DNA of 64,000 bases, from positions 287,176-351,175 of the forward strand of contig NZ_KB907787.1 of the NCBI RefSeq assembly GCF_000382205.1, written 5' to 3'. The position numbers and the translations under genes are program-made. Below the pieces are notes generated by a model. The model worked only from the letters and a program-made list of their open reading frames with translations, made no database searches and was not told the origin of the DNA. Below are positions 53,977 through 63,325 of this stretch, one piece after another (within the stretch, counting starts at the first letter, position 1; each line of letters begins with the position of its first letter). The stretch comes from Dyadobacter beijingensis DSM 21582. Its GTDB lineage: Bacteria; Bacteroidota; Bacteroidia; Cytophagales; Spirosomataceae.

Positions 53977-56900
53977 TTAGAATGCAACCTGAATACCGCC
54001 CAGGAATGTGGTTGGCTTAGGATAGCTGTGCCAGATCATACCTTGCGAGAATACGTTGTCGCCATCGCCACCGCGGATTGGAGTCTGCTCAGGATCGCCG
54101 AACGGATATTTGCTGATGATGAAGAAGTTCTGAGCGGAAACGTACAGTCTCAGTTTGCTCATTTTCAGCTTGCTCGCAATTTCCGACGGGAAGTTGTAGC
54201 CCAGCAACAGGTTACGGCCGCGGATAAATGAACCGTCGAAGATCCAGCGCGTATCTACGTTCGTCACGTAACCAGCCTTGGTATCGCGAACTTGGGCGAT
54301 CGGCGTGTTCTGGTTTTCAGGAGTCCATGCATCCAGTACGGTCGTGTAGCTGTTCGCCAAAGCCTGGCGGTCTTCGCTGGCGTGCAGGTTCATGTCCATC
54401 AGGTCGTTTCCGTATGAGAATTGCAGGTCGAGGGTCAGATCGAAGCCCATGAAACGGAGGCTGTTTGAGAGTGATCCCCATCCTTTCGGAGAACCGTTAC
54501 CGATAATACCGCGGTCGGCATCGGTGATCGCATTGTCGCCGTTCACGTCTTTGTACTTGATATCACCCGGCAACATTTTCAGGTTACCACGGTAGCTGGT
54601 GAATTTCGCAGCCTCATCCGCCTCAGCAGTGCTCCAAGTACCCAGGCGGGTCAATCCCCAGAATGCACCTGCCGGCTCGCCGATACGGATTACGCTAGTC
54701 TGGTTGGTGATCGAAGGACCGCCCACACCGAAGATGTCCGCCGGGGTTGCCAGTGACAACACTTTGTTTCTGTTGAACGAGATATTGAAGCTGGTATTCC
54801 ATGAGAAGTTTTCTTTCTCGATGTTCGTCGTGTTCAAGCCGAATTCGAAACCTTTGTTTTCCATCGAACCGATGTTACGACGGATCGTTGCGTAGCCGCT
54901 TGTACGTGGTACAGGCGCATCCAAAAGCATGTCGGTGGTTTTGCGGTAGTAGTAATCCGCTTCCAGAGAGATTCTTCCTTTGAGGAAGCTGATTTCCAGA
55001 CCACCGTCGGTCTGAGCTGTTTTTTCCCAGCGCAAATCGTTGTTGGCAAGCCTGTTGATACCGGTTCCGCCGAAACGGGTGTCGCCGTAAACTGTTGCGT
55101 AGTTAGAGCGCAGCAAGCCGAGTGACGAGTACGGAGGAATTTCCGAGTTACCTGTCAAACCATAGCTGGTACGAACTTTCAGGCTCGAAATGATCGGGTT
55201 GCCTTTCAGGAACTCTTCGTCAGACACTTTCCATGCAAGGGCCGCCGACGGGAAGAATGCAAACTTGTGGTTATCACCGAATTTCGAAGAACCATCCGCA
55301 CGGCCTGTCACTGTCAACAGGTATTTGTCGAGCAAGGTATAGTTCAAACGACCGAAGTACGAGTTAAATGCAAAGCGGGAAGCACCTGATACGTAAGGGC
55401 TGGACGAAGGCGCCACAGATCCGGCACCGAGGTTATCGAATCCGTAGTAATCGGTCGAGAAGTTTTGCGCACCTACACCGGTCGTAGCTACGTTCGTTTC
55501 CTGCCATGAAATACCGGCGAGGGCGTTGATCGAGTGGATACCGAAGGTTTTGTTATAGGTCAGCAAGTTCTCCCATGACCAGAAAGTCTCTTTTCTGGTT
55601 TCTTTTCTCGCAGTACCCAATTCGCCCGGCGTCAATGTACGCGTTTGCGACTGGTTTACTTCCTGGTTGATCACGTTCACACCCAATACCGTACGGAATT
55701 CAAGGCCTTTTGCAAGCGTCACGTTTCCGTATAGGCTACCGAGGGTAGTTTGAGTATTCAGGTTGAATTTACGTCCCATCAAACGGTGTACCGAGCTGAA
55801 AGAACCTTCCGCACCGGGATAATCGCGGTTGTTGGCATAAGATCCGTCCGGCCATTTAACAGGAAGAAAAGGGAAGTCTTCCACCATCTGGCGAGGTACG
55901 GCGTCGTTGATGTCGACAAGGTTTTCAGCCTGATTATTGTAGCTCAGAGTACCACCCAGACGCAGCCATTTCTTGACCTGGTCGTCGATGCTGAAACGGG
56001 TAGCATAACGTTTCAGATAAGATGTTTTGATCAAACCCTGATCGTCGCGGTAGTTGAGTGACAACGAGTAGGTCGTACGCTCGTTACCGCCGCTGAAACC
56101 GAGCTGGTGGTTCTGCGAGACACGGTTTTGTGTCGATTCGTCAAACCAGTCGGTGTCGTAGTTAGGGGCAAATGTGCCGTCCGGGCGTTTGGTGAACACG
56201 TCGGGGTGGGCAGCTGCCAGCTGGGCACGACGTACCTGTGGATCGTGGGTCACATATTTTTTAGCATCCCAACCTGCCTTGTCGAACTTCTCCATGTTCT
56301 TGTAAGCGAGGTCTTCCACGTCCATATATTGCTGGGCGTTCAACACTTTCGCTCTTTTCGGACCTACGGTCGGTACACTCAAATCAAGACCATAAGTGAT
56401 CTGGCTTTCGCCCGACCGGCCTCTTTTGGTCGTGATCATGATCACACCGTTGGCACCACGGGCACCATAAATCGCCGTTGAAGACGCGTCTTTCAACACC
56501 TCTACCGACACGATGTCGTTCGGGTTGATGAAGTCGATCGCCTGGCTCTGCTGGTTCTGGTTACCTTGTGGAAGCATTACACCATCCACCACGTACAACG
56601 GGTTATTGGACGAGTTGATGGAGCTGAAACCACGGATACGCACGTTGGCGCGGCCACCCGGGCGACCCGAGTTCACGTTCACCTGCACACCGGAAATCTT
56701 ACCTTGCAAAGCCTGGTTCAATGAAGGTGCAGGGCGTTCTCTCAGCTGTTCTTCTTTCACGGAACCTACGGAACCGGTCAAGTCGGATTTTTTCGCGGTA
56801 CCGTACCCGATCACGACTACTTCGCTAAGCGCCTTGGAATCAGCGGCGAGTGAAACGTCGAGGGTAGTGCGGTTACCAACAGGCAATTCCTGGCTGATAT

Positions 56901-57207
56901 AACCTACAAAGCTGAAAACCAGCGTAGCATTATCAGGTACAGAAAGCGTATAGTTACCTTCTCCGTCGGTGGTAGTACCGCTGCTGGTACCTTTTACGAC
57001 CACGTTTACGCCTGGGAGGCCGTCACCGGTTTCTTTGTCGGTTACTTTTCCTTTGAGGGTTTTATCGGCGCGAATGGTAGCAGTGATTCCGGAGTTGGCG
57101 AGGGCTGCATTCACGAGCACGGGGCTGGCGAGCGCGGGCAGGAGCAATAGAGAGTTACGGATGCCCCTCATTCGGAGCAACCATTGATTGGTATCGGTAT
57201 TTTTCAT
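53977..57207 (-). CDS. SusC/RagA family TonB-linked outer-membrane transporter
   Basis: The 1076-residue transporter has an N-terminal signal segment (cut near VNAALA). A CarboxypepD_reg domain covers about 52-130 (LKGKVTDKETGDGLPGVNVVVKGT), followed by a TonB-box-like VVVIGYGTAKKSDLTGSV. The plug has PAPSLNQALQGKISGVQVNVNSGRPGG and GVIMITTKRG, and a large barrel ends in PTTFLGGIQVAF. It imports the ligand caught by SusD using TonB energy. The substrate is not readable; nearby SASA esterase and oxidoreductase suggest a glycan-related one. A LacI-type palindrome lies about 460 nt upstream. Confidence 0.95.
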   Translation of the reverse strand: MKNTDTNQWLLRMRGIRNSLLLLPALASPVLVNAALANSGITATIRADKTLKGKVTDKETGDGLPGVNVVVKGTSSGTTTDGEGNYTLSVPDNATLVFSFVGYISQELPVGNRTTLDVSLAADSKALSEVVVIGYGTAKKSDLTGSVGSVKEEQLRERPAPSLNQALQGKISGVQVNVNSGRPGGRANVRIRGFSSINSSNNPLYVVDGVMLPQGNQNQQSQAIDFINPNDIVSVEVLKDASSTAIYGARGANGVIMITTKRGRSGESQITYGLDLSVPTVGPKRAKVLNAQQYMDVEDLAYKNMEKFDKAGWDAKKYVTHDPQVRRAQLAAAHPDVFTKRPDGTFAPNYDTDWFDESTQNRVSQNHQLGFSGGNERTTYSLSLNYRDDQGLIKTSYLKRYATRFSIDDQVKKWLRLGGTLSYNNQAENLVDINDAVPRQMVEDFPFLPVKWPDGSYANNRDYPGAEGSFSSVHRLMGRKFNLNTQTTLGSLYGNVTLAKGLEFRTVLGVNVINQEVNQSQTRTLTPGELGTARKETRKETFWSWENLLTYNKTFGIHSINALAGISWQETNVATTGVGAQNFSTDYYGFDNLGAGSVAPSSSPYVSGASRFAFNSYFGRLNYTLLDKYLLTVTGRADGSSKFGDNHKFAFFPSAALAWKVSDEEFLKGNPIISSLKVRTSYGLTGNSEIPPYSSLGLLRSNYATVYGDTRFGGTGINRLANNDLRWEKTAQTDGGLEISFLKGRISLEADYYYRKTTDMLLDAPVPRTSGYATIRRNIGSMENKGFEFGLNTTNIEKENFSWNTSFNISFNRNKVLSLATPADIFGVGGPSITNQTSVIRIGEPAGAFWGLTRLGTWSTAEADEAAKFTSYRGNLKMLPGDIKYKDVNGDNAITDADRGIIGNGSPKGWGSLSNSLRFMGFDLTLDLQFSYGNDLMDMNLHASEDRQALANSYTTVLDAWTPENQNTPIAQVRDTKAGYVTNVDTRWIFDGSFIRGRNLLLGYNFPSEIASKLKMSKLRLYVSAQNFFIISKYPFGDPEQTPIRGGDGDNVFSQGMIWHSYPKPTTFLGGIQVAF

Positions 57208-57669
57208 GTAGTAAGGCTTGTTAAACGTTTCTCATGCAGTCTTGGATAACACGAATTTTAGTCTTAATTCTCTGTTCATTAGGATTTTGCGTTTTTTGTT
57301 TAATCATAGTTTGCGGTTTACTGTTTAAATTTTCGTTTCGGTGAATAGTGAAATAATTATAGTTTGTATTCAATAAATTACATTCCATCGGGCGCGCAAC
57401 AATCCATACCTGGTTTTTTGAATCAAATCATGACCACAGAGCCTGGCGACGCTATTTCAAAAAAGGTATGATACGTTACGTTTTCTCTGACGGAGGATGG
57501 AATGGATTGGCGGATTATCCGGGAACTGCAACCGATAATCTGCCGGCAAATGCTTCAAAGTAATTGGCGTCAGTAGTATTAATAAAAGTCTTTAAGAAAA
57601 CGCGTTGCAATATTATAATATTTAACAATAGATTTCGAATAATGGGGAAGGAAAATAAAGAATATTTTA

Positions 57670-57683
57670 TGCAAACGTTTGCA
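57670..57683. promoter_or_regulatory. LacI/GalR-type palindromic operator
   Basis: TGCAAACGTTTGCA is a perfect 14-bp palindrome with a central CG, the pattern of LacI-family operators. It is about 460 bp upstream of susC and 230 bp from the Gfo gene. No LacI-type regulator is in the window, so the pairing is inference. Confidence 0.5.
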
Positions 57684-57858
57684 CAAATCTTATCAAAAAT
57701 TGTCAATTCCGTACAATAAATCAGGTAGTTACAGGTCAATTTCGGGCAAACAGACCCACCTGCACACACACATTTTTGAAGACAACTTTTTGCGAATATC
57801 CTATAATATTCCCTTAAAATGTAACCGCTATGTGCTAAAATCCTATATTAAAACATAA

Positions 57859-57892
57859 AGCCCTGCCCGCGGCTGGTACCGCAGGCAGGGCT
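57859..57892 (-). terminator. terminator after the Gfo/Idh/MocA gene
   Basis: AGCCCTGCC (57859-57867) pairs with GGCAGGGCT (57884-57892), with inner GCGG/CCGC pairing. Leftward reading is TTTATGTTTT, a moderate T run. Confidence 0.75.
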
Positions 57893-57913
57893 CTGAAAAA
57901 GGTCTGGAAATGC

Positions 57914-59005
57914 CTAAGCGAGATCCACGGTCCGTCCCGTTTTCACGGATTCGTCGCAGGCAAATGCGATCTGCAGGCTCGTTACCGCGTCGGACAGGTG
58001 ATCGGTCAGGTCGAGGTCTTCGGTGATCGCGCGCAGGAAGTAGCGCTGCTCGCGGTTACAAAGCTCCTGGTGGTCGGGCTCGTCTTCGAGGTTGATCCAG
58101 GTGTCTTCTTTCACGAATTCGTCGGAACCGTTCAGGTCGGCGTGGTGTACGCGGATCGATTCGGTCTTTGTATGCGCTTCAACGGAGGAAGACTTTCCCG
58201 TGCCGCCCGCATCTTTCGCTACGATGGACGCGGAGCCTTTCGGGCCGATCACGTCTTTCACAAAAAACGCCGTTTCGCTGATCATCGGTCCCCAGCCTGC
58301 TTCATACCAGCCTACTGAGCCGTCTTCGAACCAGATTTGCAGCTGGCCGTAGTTATAGTTGCCGGCAGGGATGTCGTCCGTCAGTCGCGCCCCGATCGCA
58401 TTCACGCGAAGCGGTTTCGAACGCGTCATCTGGCACATGACGTCAATATAATGTACGCCGCAGTCGACGATCGGGCTGAGGCTCTTCATCAGGTTGCGGT
58501 GAACGCCCCACATGTAGCCGTGGCTTTGCTGGTTAAGGTTCATCCGCATCACGAGCGGCTTGCCGAGGCCCTGTGCTTCGGTCACGAAGCGCTCCCACGA
58601 CGGGTGTACGCGCAGGATGTAGCCCACTACCACTTTTTTGTCGGCTTTTTTGGCCGCTTCTACTACGCGCTGGGCACCTGCTACGGTGTCTGCGAGCGGT
58701 TTTTCGATAAACACGTGCGCGCCGGCTTCCAGGGCCTTGATAGCGAAATCTTCGTGCGTATCGGGATAAGTGGAGATACAGACGGCGTCGGGTTTGGTCT
58801 CTTTCAATGCTGTTTCATAGTCATTGAAAAGGGCATAACCGCCGCCTAGTTTTTCATTGAGAACCTCTTTGCTTTTGCCGGTCGAAACGATCCCGCAGAT
58901 CTCGAAACCATCCAGCAGCTGGTAAGCAAAGGCATGGGAAGCGCCCATGTTCCCGCAACCGACTACCAGTACGCGGATGGGGCTTGCATTTTCAAAAGAT
59001 GACAT
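57914..59005 (-). CDS. Gfo/Idh/MocA family oxidoreductase
   Basis: The 363-residue enzyme has an N-terminal Rossmann fold (IRVLVVGCGNMGASHAFAY) and the family signature GAHVFIEKPLADT. The C-terminal substrate domain has conserved His in VDCGVHYIDVMCQM. It oxidises or reduces a sugar or cyclitol with NAD(P); substrate unknown. The start at 59005 (MSSFENASPIRV) is preferred to one 57 nt upstream. It is transcribed divergently from the DUF3857 gene, with a TAATTTTG element at 59082-59089 (leftward). Confidence 0.88.
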   Translation of the reverse strand: MSSFENASPIRVLVVGCGNMGASHAFAYQLLDGFEICGIVSTGKSKEVLNEKLGGGYALFNDYETALKETKPDAVCISTYPDTHEDFAIKALEAGAHVFIEKPLADTVAGAQRVVEAAKKADKKVVVGYILRVHPSWERFVTEAQGLGKPLVMRMNLNQQSHGYMWGVHRNLMKSLSPIVDCGVHYIDVMCQMTRSKPLRVNAIGARLTDDIPAGNYNYGQLQIWFEDGSVGWYEAGWGPMISETAFFVKDVIGPKGSASIVAKDAGGTGKSSSVEAHTKTESIRVHHADLNGSDEFVKEDTWINLEDEPDHQELCNREQRYFLRAITEDLDLTDHLSDAVTSLQIAFACDESVKTGRTVDLA

Positions 59006-59081
59006 AGAGTAAAGATAAATGTTAAGATTATGGGTTAGCAGGAACAAGCGGCCATGCAACATTCCGGCCGTGTTTGAGTGT

Positions 59082-59089
59082 CAAAATTA
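59082..59089 (-). promoter_or_regulatory. -7 element (TAATTTTG) of the Gfo/Idh/MocA gene
   Basis: Leftward reading gives TAATTTTG, a TAnnTTTG match about 75 nt before the ATG at 59005. It supports the shorter start. Confidence 0.4.
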
Positions 59090-59222
59090 GGCATTAAAAT
59101 CCGTTTTCAGCCAGTTTCGGTCTAAGTGAAAAAAAATCCGGTTTCGGTTATAAATTTTTCTTTGAAAATCGAATTAACTGTACGATAATGCATCAATTTT
59201 GTTACTCCTCATCTACTTGTTC

Positions 59223-61262
59223 ATGACTACTTTTTTACTTTCCAGCAGACTGTCCTGTCTGTTCCGCAGGAAACACGCATCCATCCTTTTCCTGCTGCTT
59301 TTTATCACTTTTCAAACATTTGCCCAGGAAGATTTCAAACCCAAACTCGGGCAGATCGACCGTGCTTCGCTTGAAATGACTGCTTATCCCGGCGATAGTA
59401 CCGCCGATGCCGTGGTATTGTACGACTACGGAAAAGTGACTTTCAGCTACGACAACCTCAAAGGCCTGGTTATGAGCACGGATATCTGGGTCAGGATCAA
59501 GATCCTCAAAGAATCGGCACTGGACAGGGCGTCGGTGGGTATCCCCTATTACGAAGGGCAGAGCTATAAGGACCAGGAATGGGTGGAAAGCCTCAAAGGC
59601 TACACCTACAACCTGGAAAACGGCCAGATCGTGAAAACCGAGCTGGAACGCAAAACCGTCCGTCGCGAAAAGTCCACCGACAACTACACTACTTCCAAGT
59701 TTAACCTCACGAACGTCAAAAAAGGTTCGGTTATCGAGTATTCGTACACGCTGAACTCGCCCTTCACCGTGCGGGTCGAGCCGAAGCCGTGGACGTTCCA
59801 GGCTTCGATTCCCATTCAATGGAGCGAATACAATATCATTATCCCCAATTTCCTCGATTACAAAATGACCATGGGCGGCTTTCTGCCGCTTTATATGAAC
59901 AAGCAGGAATCGGTGAATGTAACCCTGGGCCATGCCAGCTTCGACGGGTCGGGCCGGTCGTACCGGTTCGTCGTGAAAGATGCGCCGGCATTCGTGAACG
60001 AGCCGTTCATCACGACGGAGATGGACTATCTTTCCAAAATCTCGTTCGAACTTGCGAGCGTGAATGTGCCGGGACAGATCCACAAAAACTACTCGCAGAC
60101 CTGGGAGAATGTGGAGCGTACACTCGGCGAGGCCAAATGGTTCGGCGGCGAGCTCGGTCGCAGCGGCTTTTTAAAGGAGGTACGCGACGAAATCGCCAAG
60201 AAAACGACCGATCCGCTCGAACGCATGACGCTGGCGTACAAGTACGTGCAGGCGCATATGAAATGGGACGGTACTTCGGGCCTGTATTCGGGGGACGGTA
60301 TTAAAAAGGCTTACGACAACCGCAAAGGCAATGCGTGCGATATTAACCTCATGCTGACGGTGCTGCTGCGCGAGCTGGACCTGGAATGCGACCCGATATT
60401 GCTCAGTACCCGGTCGCACGGCTATGTACACCAGCATATTCCGTTGCTCGAAAGCTTCAATTATGTGATCGCGCATGTGAAGATCGGGGAGAAAACCTAT
60501 TTTCTCGACGCTTCGGAATCGTTCGCGAAGCCGGGCTTGCTTCCCGAGCGCGCATTGAACGGATTTGGCAGGCTGATACCGAAAAAAGGCCAGGGCCGGT
60601 TCGTGGAAATCAACCCGATCGACTCGGATAGCAAGCTGGAAATGATCACGGCGAATATCCTGCCAGAAGACGGCATGGTCAAAGGCAGTTACAGCATTTC
60701 CTACGGCGGCTACGAGGCCCTCGACTGGCGCTCGTCTTACGCCACGGAGGCCGATAATGTGTACCACGACGCGTTGAAGAAAACGGTACCGGAATGGAAA
60801 ATCCAGAACCTGGCGATCAAGAACAAGGCCGACGATTATAAAGGTACTGTCAATGTGAGCTGCGATTTCGAACTGGAAGACGAGAATGCATCGCCCGGCG
60901 TGTTCTATTTCAACCCGATTATGGCCGGCCGCTGGACCAAAAACCCGCTGAAATCCAAGGAGCGCATTTATCCGATCGACCTGGCTACGGGTATTTCCAA
61001 TTCATTCATCGGGAATTTTACATTGCCCGAAGGTTATGCGCTCGAAGAAATGCCCAAAACGGAAATCATCATGCTGCCCGACAAAGGGGGCAAATTTTCC
61101 TACCAGGTACGCCAGGTCGGTAATGTAATCCAGGTCAACAGCATGGTGCAGGTGAGCCGCACCCGCTTCCTGCCCGAGGAATATGCGGACTTGAAAGAGT
61201 TTTTCGAGCGCGTGGTGCAAAAGCACGCCCAGCCGTTGGTGATCAAGAAGAAGTCTATTTAA
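59223..61262 (+). CDS. DUF3857 / transglutaminase-like protein 1
   Basis: The 679-residue exported protein has a signal peptide ending near TFAQE. A DUF3857 domain lies at about 40-240. A transglutaminase-like core follows with NRKGNACDINLMLTVLLRELDLECDPIL (Cys), RSHGYVHQHIPLLESFNYVIAHV (His) and KTYFLDAS (Asp), so a Cys-His-Asp triad is present. A DUF3858-like C-terminal part follows. The ATG at 59223 is preferred to one 24 nt upstream. It is followed at 11 nt by a paralogue. Substrate is unknown. Confidence 0.85.
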   Translation: MTTFLLSSRLSCLFRRKHASILFLLLFITFQTFAQEDFKPKLGQIDRASLEMTAYPGDSTADAVVLYDYGKVTFSYDNLKGLVMSTDIWVRIKILKESALDRASVGIPYYEGQSYKDQEWVESLKGYTYNLENGQIVKTELERKTVRREKSTDNYTTSKFNLTNVKKGSVIEYSYTLNSPFTVRVEPKPWTFQASIPIQWSEYNIIIPNFLDYKMTMGGFLPLYMNKQESVNVTLGHASFDGSGRSYRFVVKDAPAFVNEPFITTEMDYLSKISFELASVNVPGQIHKNYSQTWENVERTLGEAKWFGGELGRSGFLKEVRDEIAKKTTDPLERMTLAYKYVQAHMKWDGTSGLYSGDGIKKAYDNRKGNACDINLMLTVLLRELDLECDPILLSTRSHGYVHQHIPLLESFNYVIAHVKIGEKTYFLDASESFAKPGLLPERALNGFGRLIPKKGQGRFVEINPIDSDSKLEMITANILPEDGMVKGSYSISYGGYEALDWRSSYATEADNVYHDALKKTVPEWKIQNLAIKNKADDYKGTVNVSCDFELEDENASPGVFYFNPIMAGRWTKNPLKSKERIYPIDLATGISNSFIGNFTLPEGYALEEMPKTEIIMLPDKGGKFSYQVRQVGNVIQVNSMVQVSRTRFLPEEYADLKEFFERVVQKHAQPLVIKKKSI

Positions 61263-61273
61263 TACCTCCCATT

Positions 61274-63217
61274 ATGGAAAAGTTTCAGTCAATCTTTTGG
61301 AACACGATTATATGTACCGTGCTGCTATGGCCGGGCGCCGCTTTGGCACAGACCGATTTCAGCGTTTCTAGAATCAACCCGGCGCTGTCGAAGGACGCCG
61401 ATGCGGTGATCCGTGTCGATGAATTGTTCTGGGATATCAGATCACAGGCCGAGGGCGTCGAGCGAACCCGGCTGGTGGTTACGATTTTTAATGAAAAAGG
61501 GGAGGACCGCTACGGCTCCACGCAGGAGTGGTACGACAAGTTCAGGAAGATCACCGAACTGTCGGGTACATTATATGATGCCAATGGCAAAGTGGTGAAG
61601 CGCCTGCGGAATTCCGATATCGAGGACCGCGGGGACGGTATCGCCGGGGACGACATTTCGGATAACCGCGTGAAAACGGCCAGCTTCGGCAAAAAAAGCT
61701 ATTCCTATCCCTACACGATCGAGTTTATCAGCGAAGTGCGCACGCGGAATATGATGTTTTTCCCGGACTGGACACCGGCCCCGGCCGAAGGGTGTGCCGT
61801 GGAATACTCCTATTTCCGGGTGAAAACGCCGGCCGGGTTCGCATTCCGTTACCAGGAATGCAATGGCGCGCCGGGCGTGAAAAAGTCGAAGGATGCCGAG
61901 GGATCGGATGTTTATGAATGGACACAGAAAGACCTGGCCCGGCCGCGTTCCGACGATTTTTACCCATTGCCGCCGTTCGACCGCATTCCACTGGTGTTTA
62001 CGGCGCCTGCGGATTTTGAGGTGCAGGAATACAAGGGAAATTTCAATACCTGGGAAGACCTCAGCCGTTTTTACTATACATTGAATGCAGGCCGCGACCT
62101 TCTGCCTCCCAATATGCAGGAGGAAGTGAAGACGCTGGTCAAAGGTGCCAAATCCGACCGGGAGAAAATTGACCGGATCTATAAATGGATGCAGGGACGG
62201 TCGCGGTATGTAAGCATTCAGCTCGGAATCGGCGGCTGGCAGACCATCGACGCGATGACGGTCGCCAAAACCGGTTACGGCGATTGTAAGGCGCTGACGA
62301 ATTTCACCCTCGCCGCGCTGAAAGTGGCCGAAATACCTGCCTGTGCCGCATTGATCCGCGCCGGAAAGGAAGCGAAGATCAAAGCCGATTTCCCAAGCAG
62401 CAAGTTCAACCATGTGATCGCCTGCGCATTCGCGGGGAAAGATACGGTGTGGCTCGAATGTACCAGCCCGAATACGAAGCCCAACTTCATGGGCAGCTTT
62501 ACCGGCAGCCGTCCCGCATTGCTGGTCCTGCCCACCGGCGGGAAGCTTGTAATGACGCCGGATTACAAGGCCCCGCAGAATGTAAAGGAAAGCCGGGCAT
62601 TGGTAAAACTGACAGAAACGGGCGATGGGGAGATCGAGGCAAGGTCGCGGTACACCGGCTTGCAGCACGAACCGCGGGTACAGCTGATCCAGTACCGCAC
62701 GAAAGAAGAGCAGGAGAAATGGCTCGTAAGCCATATTAACCTGCCGAGTATGGACCTGCGCCGTTTCGAGCTGGCGGAAGGCGTGGAGCCGGAGCCGTCG
62801 GTGACGGAAAAACTGAGCCTGAATGTCCGCAACTGTGCTACCAAAACAGGCACGCGACTGTTCATCAAGCCCAGCCTGATGAGCAGGACTTTCGATATGC
62901 CGGCCACGAGCGAGCGCACGTCCGATTTCTACCTACCATTTTCGGATTACAACTTTACCGATCTTGATACCGTATCTTACGACGTTCCGGCCAACTATAA
63001 ATTGGAAACGACATTGCCTGTATTCCAGATCGCGTCGGCTTTCGGAAGCTACGAGCTGAAAACGAGCTACGAAAACAACAAGCTCATTTGCGCGAGAAAA
63101 GTGGTAATGAACGGCGGACGTTACGGATCGAAGGATTTTGCCGCGTGGGTCGATTTTCTGAAAAAGATCAGAAAGGCCGACAGGACGCAGGTGGTGTTCG
63201 TGGAAAACAAGCTTTGA
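61274..63217 (+). CDS. DUF3857 / transglutaminase-like protein 2
   Basis: The 647-residue paralogue of the preceding protein has a signal peptide (ends near LAQ), DUF3857 and a transglutaminase-like core with GYGDCKALTNFTLAALK (Cys), KFNHVIACAF (His) and TVWLECTSPN (Glu in place of Asp/Asn). It shares an operon with the first copy, 11 nt apart. The tandem arrangement suggests the two act together, possibly on peptidoglycan or surface proteins. Confidence 0.85.
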   Translation: MEKFQSIFWNTIICTVLLWPGAALAQTDFSVSRINPALSKDADAVIRVDELFWDIRSQAEGVERTRLVVTIFNEKGEDRYGSTQEWYDKFRKITELSGTLYDANGKVVKRLRNSDIEDRGDGIAGDDISDNRVKTASFGKKSYSYPYTIEFISEVRTRNMMFFPDWTPAPAEGCAVEYSYFRVKTPAGFAFRYQECNGAPGVKKSKDAEGSDVYEWTQKDLARPRSDDFYPLPPFDRIPLVFTAPADFEVQEYKGNFNTWEDLSRFYYTLNAGRDLLPPNMQEEVKTLVKGAKSDREKIDRIYKWMQGRSRYVSIQLGIGGWQTIDAMTVAKTGYGDCKALTNFTLAALKVAEIPACAALIRAGKEAKIKADFPSSKFNHVIACAFAGKDTVWLECTSPNTKPNFMGSFTGSRPALLVLPTGGKLVMTPDYKAPQNVKESRALVKLTETGDGEIEARSRYTGLQHEPRVQLIQYRTKEEQEKWLVSHINLPSMDLRRFELAEGVEPEPSVTEKLSLNVRNCATKTGTRLFIKPSLMSRTFDMPATSERTSDFYLPFSDYNFTDLDTVSYDVPANYKLETTLPVFQIASAFGSYELKTSYENNKLICARKVVMNGGRYGSKDFAAWVDFLKKIRKADRTQVVFVENKL

Positions 63218-63231
63218 GTGAATTTAGGGAC

Positions 63232-63317
63232 TATGTTAAAATATGTAAGGAATTGATTAAAACATGTGAATATCCGCATGCCGGCATGGATTAATTTTGG
63301 ACTAAAATTTTAACATA
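63232..63317 (+). promoter_or_regulatory. flanking inverted repeat around DHDPS-family promoter
   Basis: TATGTTAAAAT (63232-63242) and ATTTTAACATA (63307-63317) are perfect 11-bp inverted copies 64 bp apart. Between them are a 12-bp palindrome CATGCCGGCATG (63277-63288) and a -7 element TAATTTTG (63292-63299). The layout suits repressor-mediated looping but no regulator is identified. Confidence 0.5.
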
Positions 63318-63325
63318 AGCAGGAT

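Larger units (their letters stand above)
57208..57913. promoter_or_regulatory. 706-bp intergenic region upstream of susCD
   Basis: This AT-rich stretch contains the LacI-type palindrome (57670-57683) and the Gfo terminator (57859-57892), both listed separately. The only open frame (57515-57769) has no recognisable protein features and is AT-rich; I treat it as non-coding. No clear -7 element for susC was found, so the start site is uncertain and may lie far upstream. Confidence 0.5.

Noticed and set aside
57515..57769. 84-codon open frame in the region upstream of susC
   Set aside because: AT-rich, no start context, no recognisable protein; overlaps the LacI-type palindrome.
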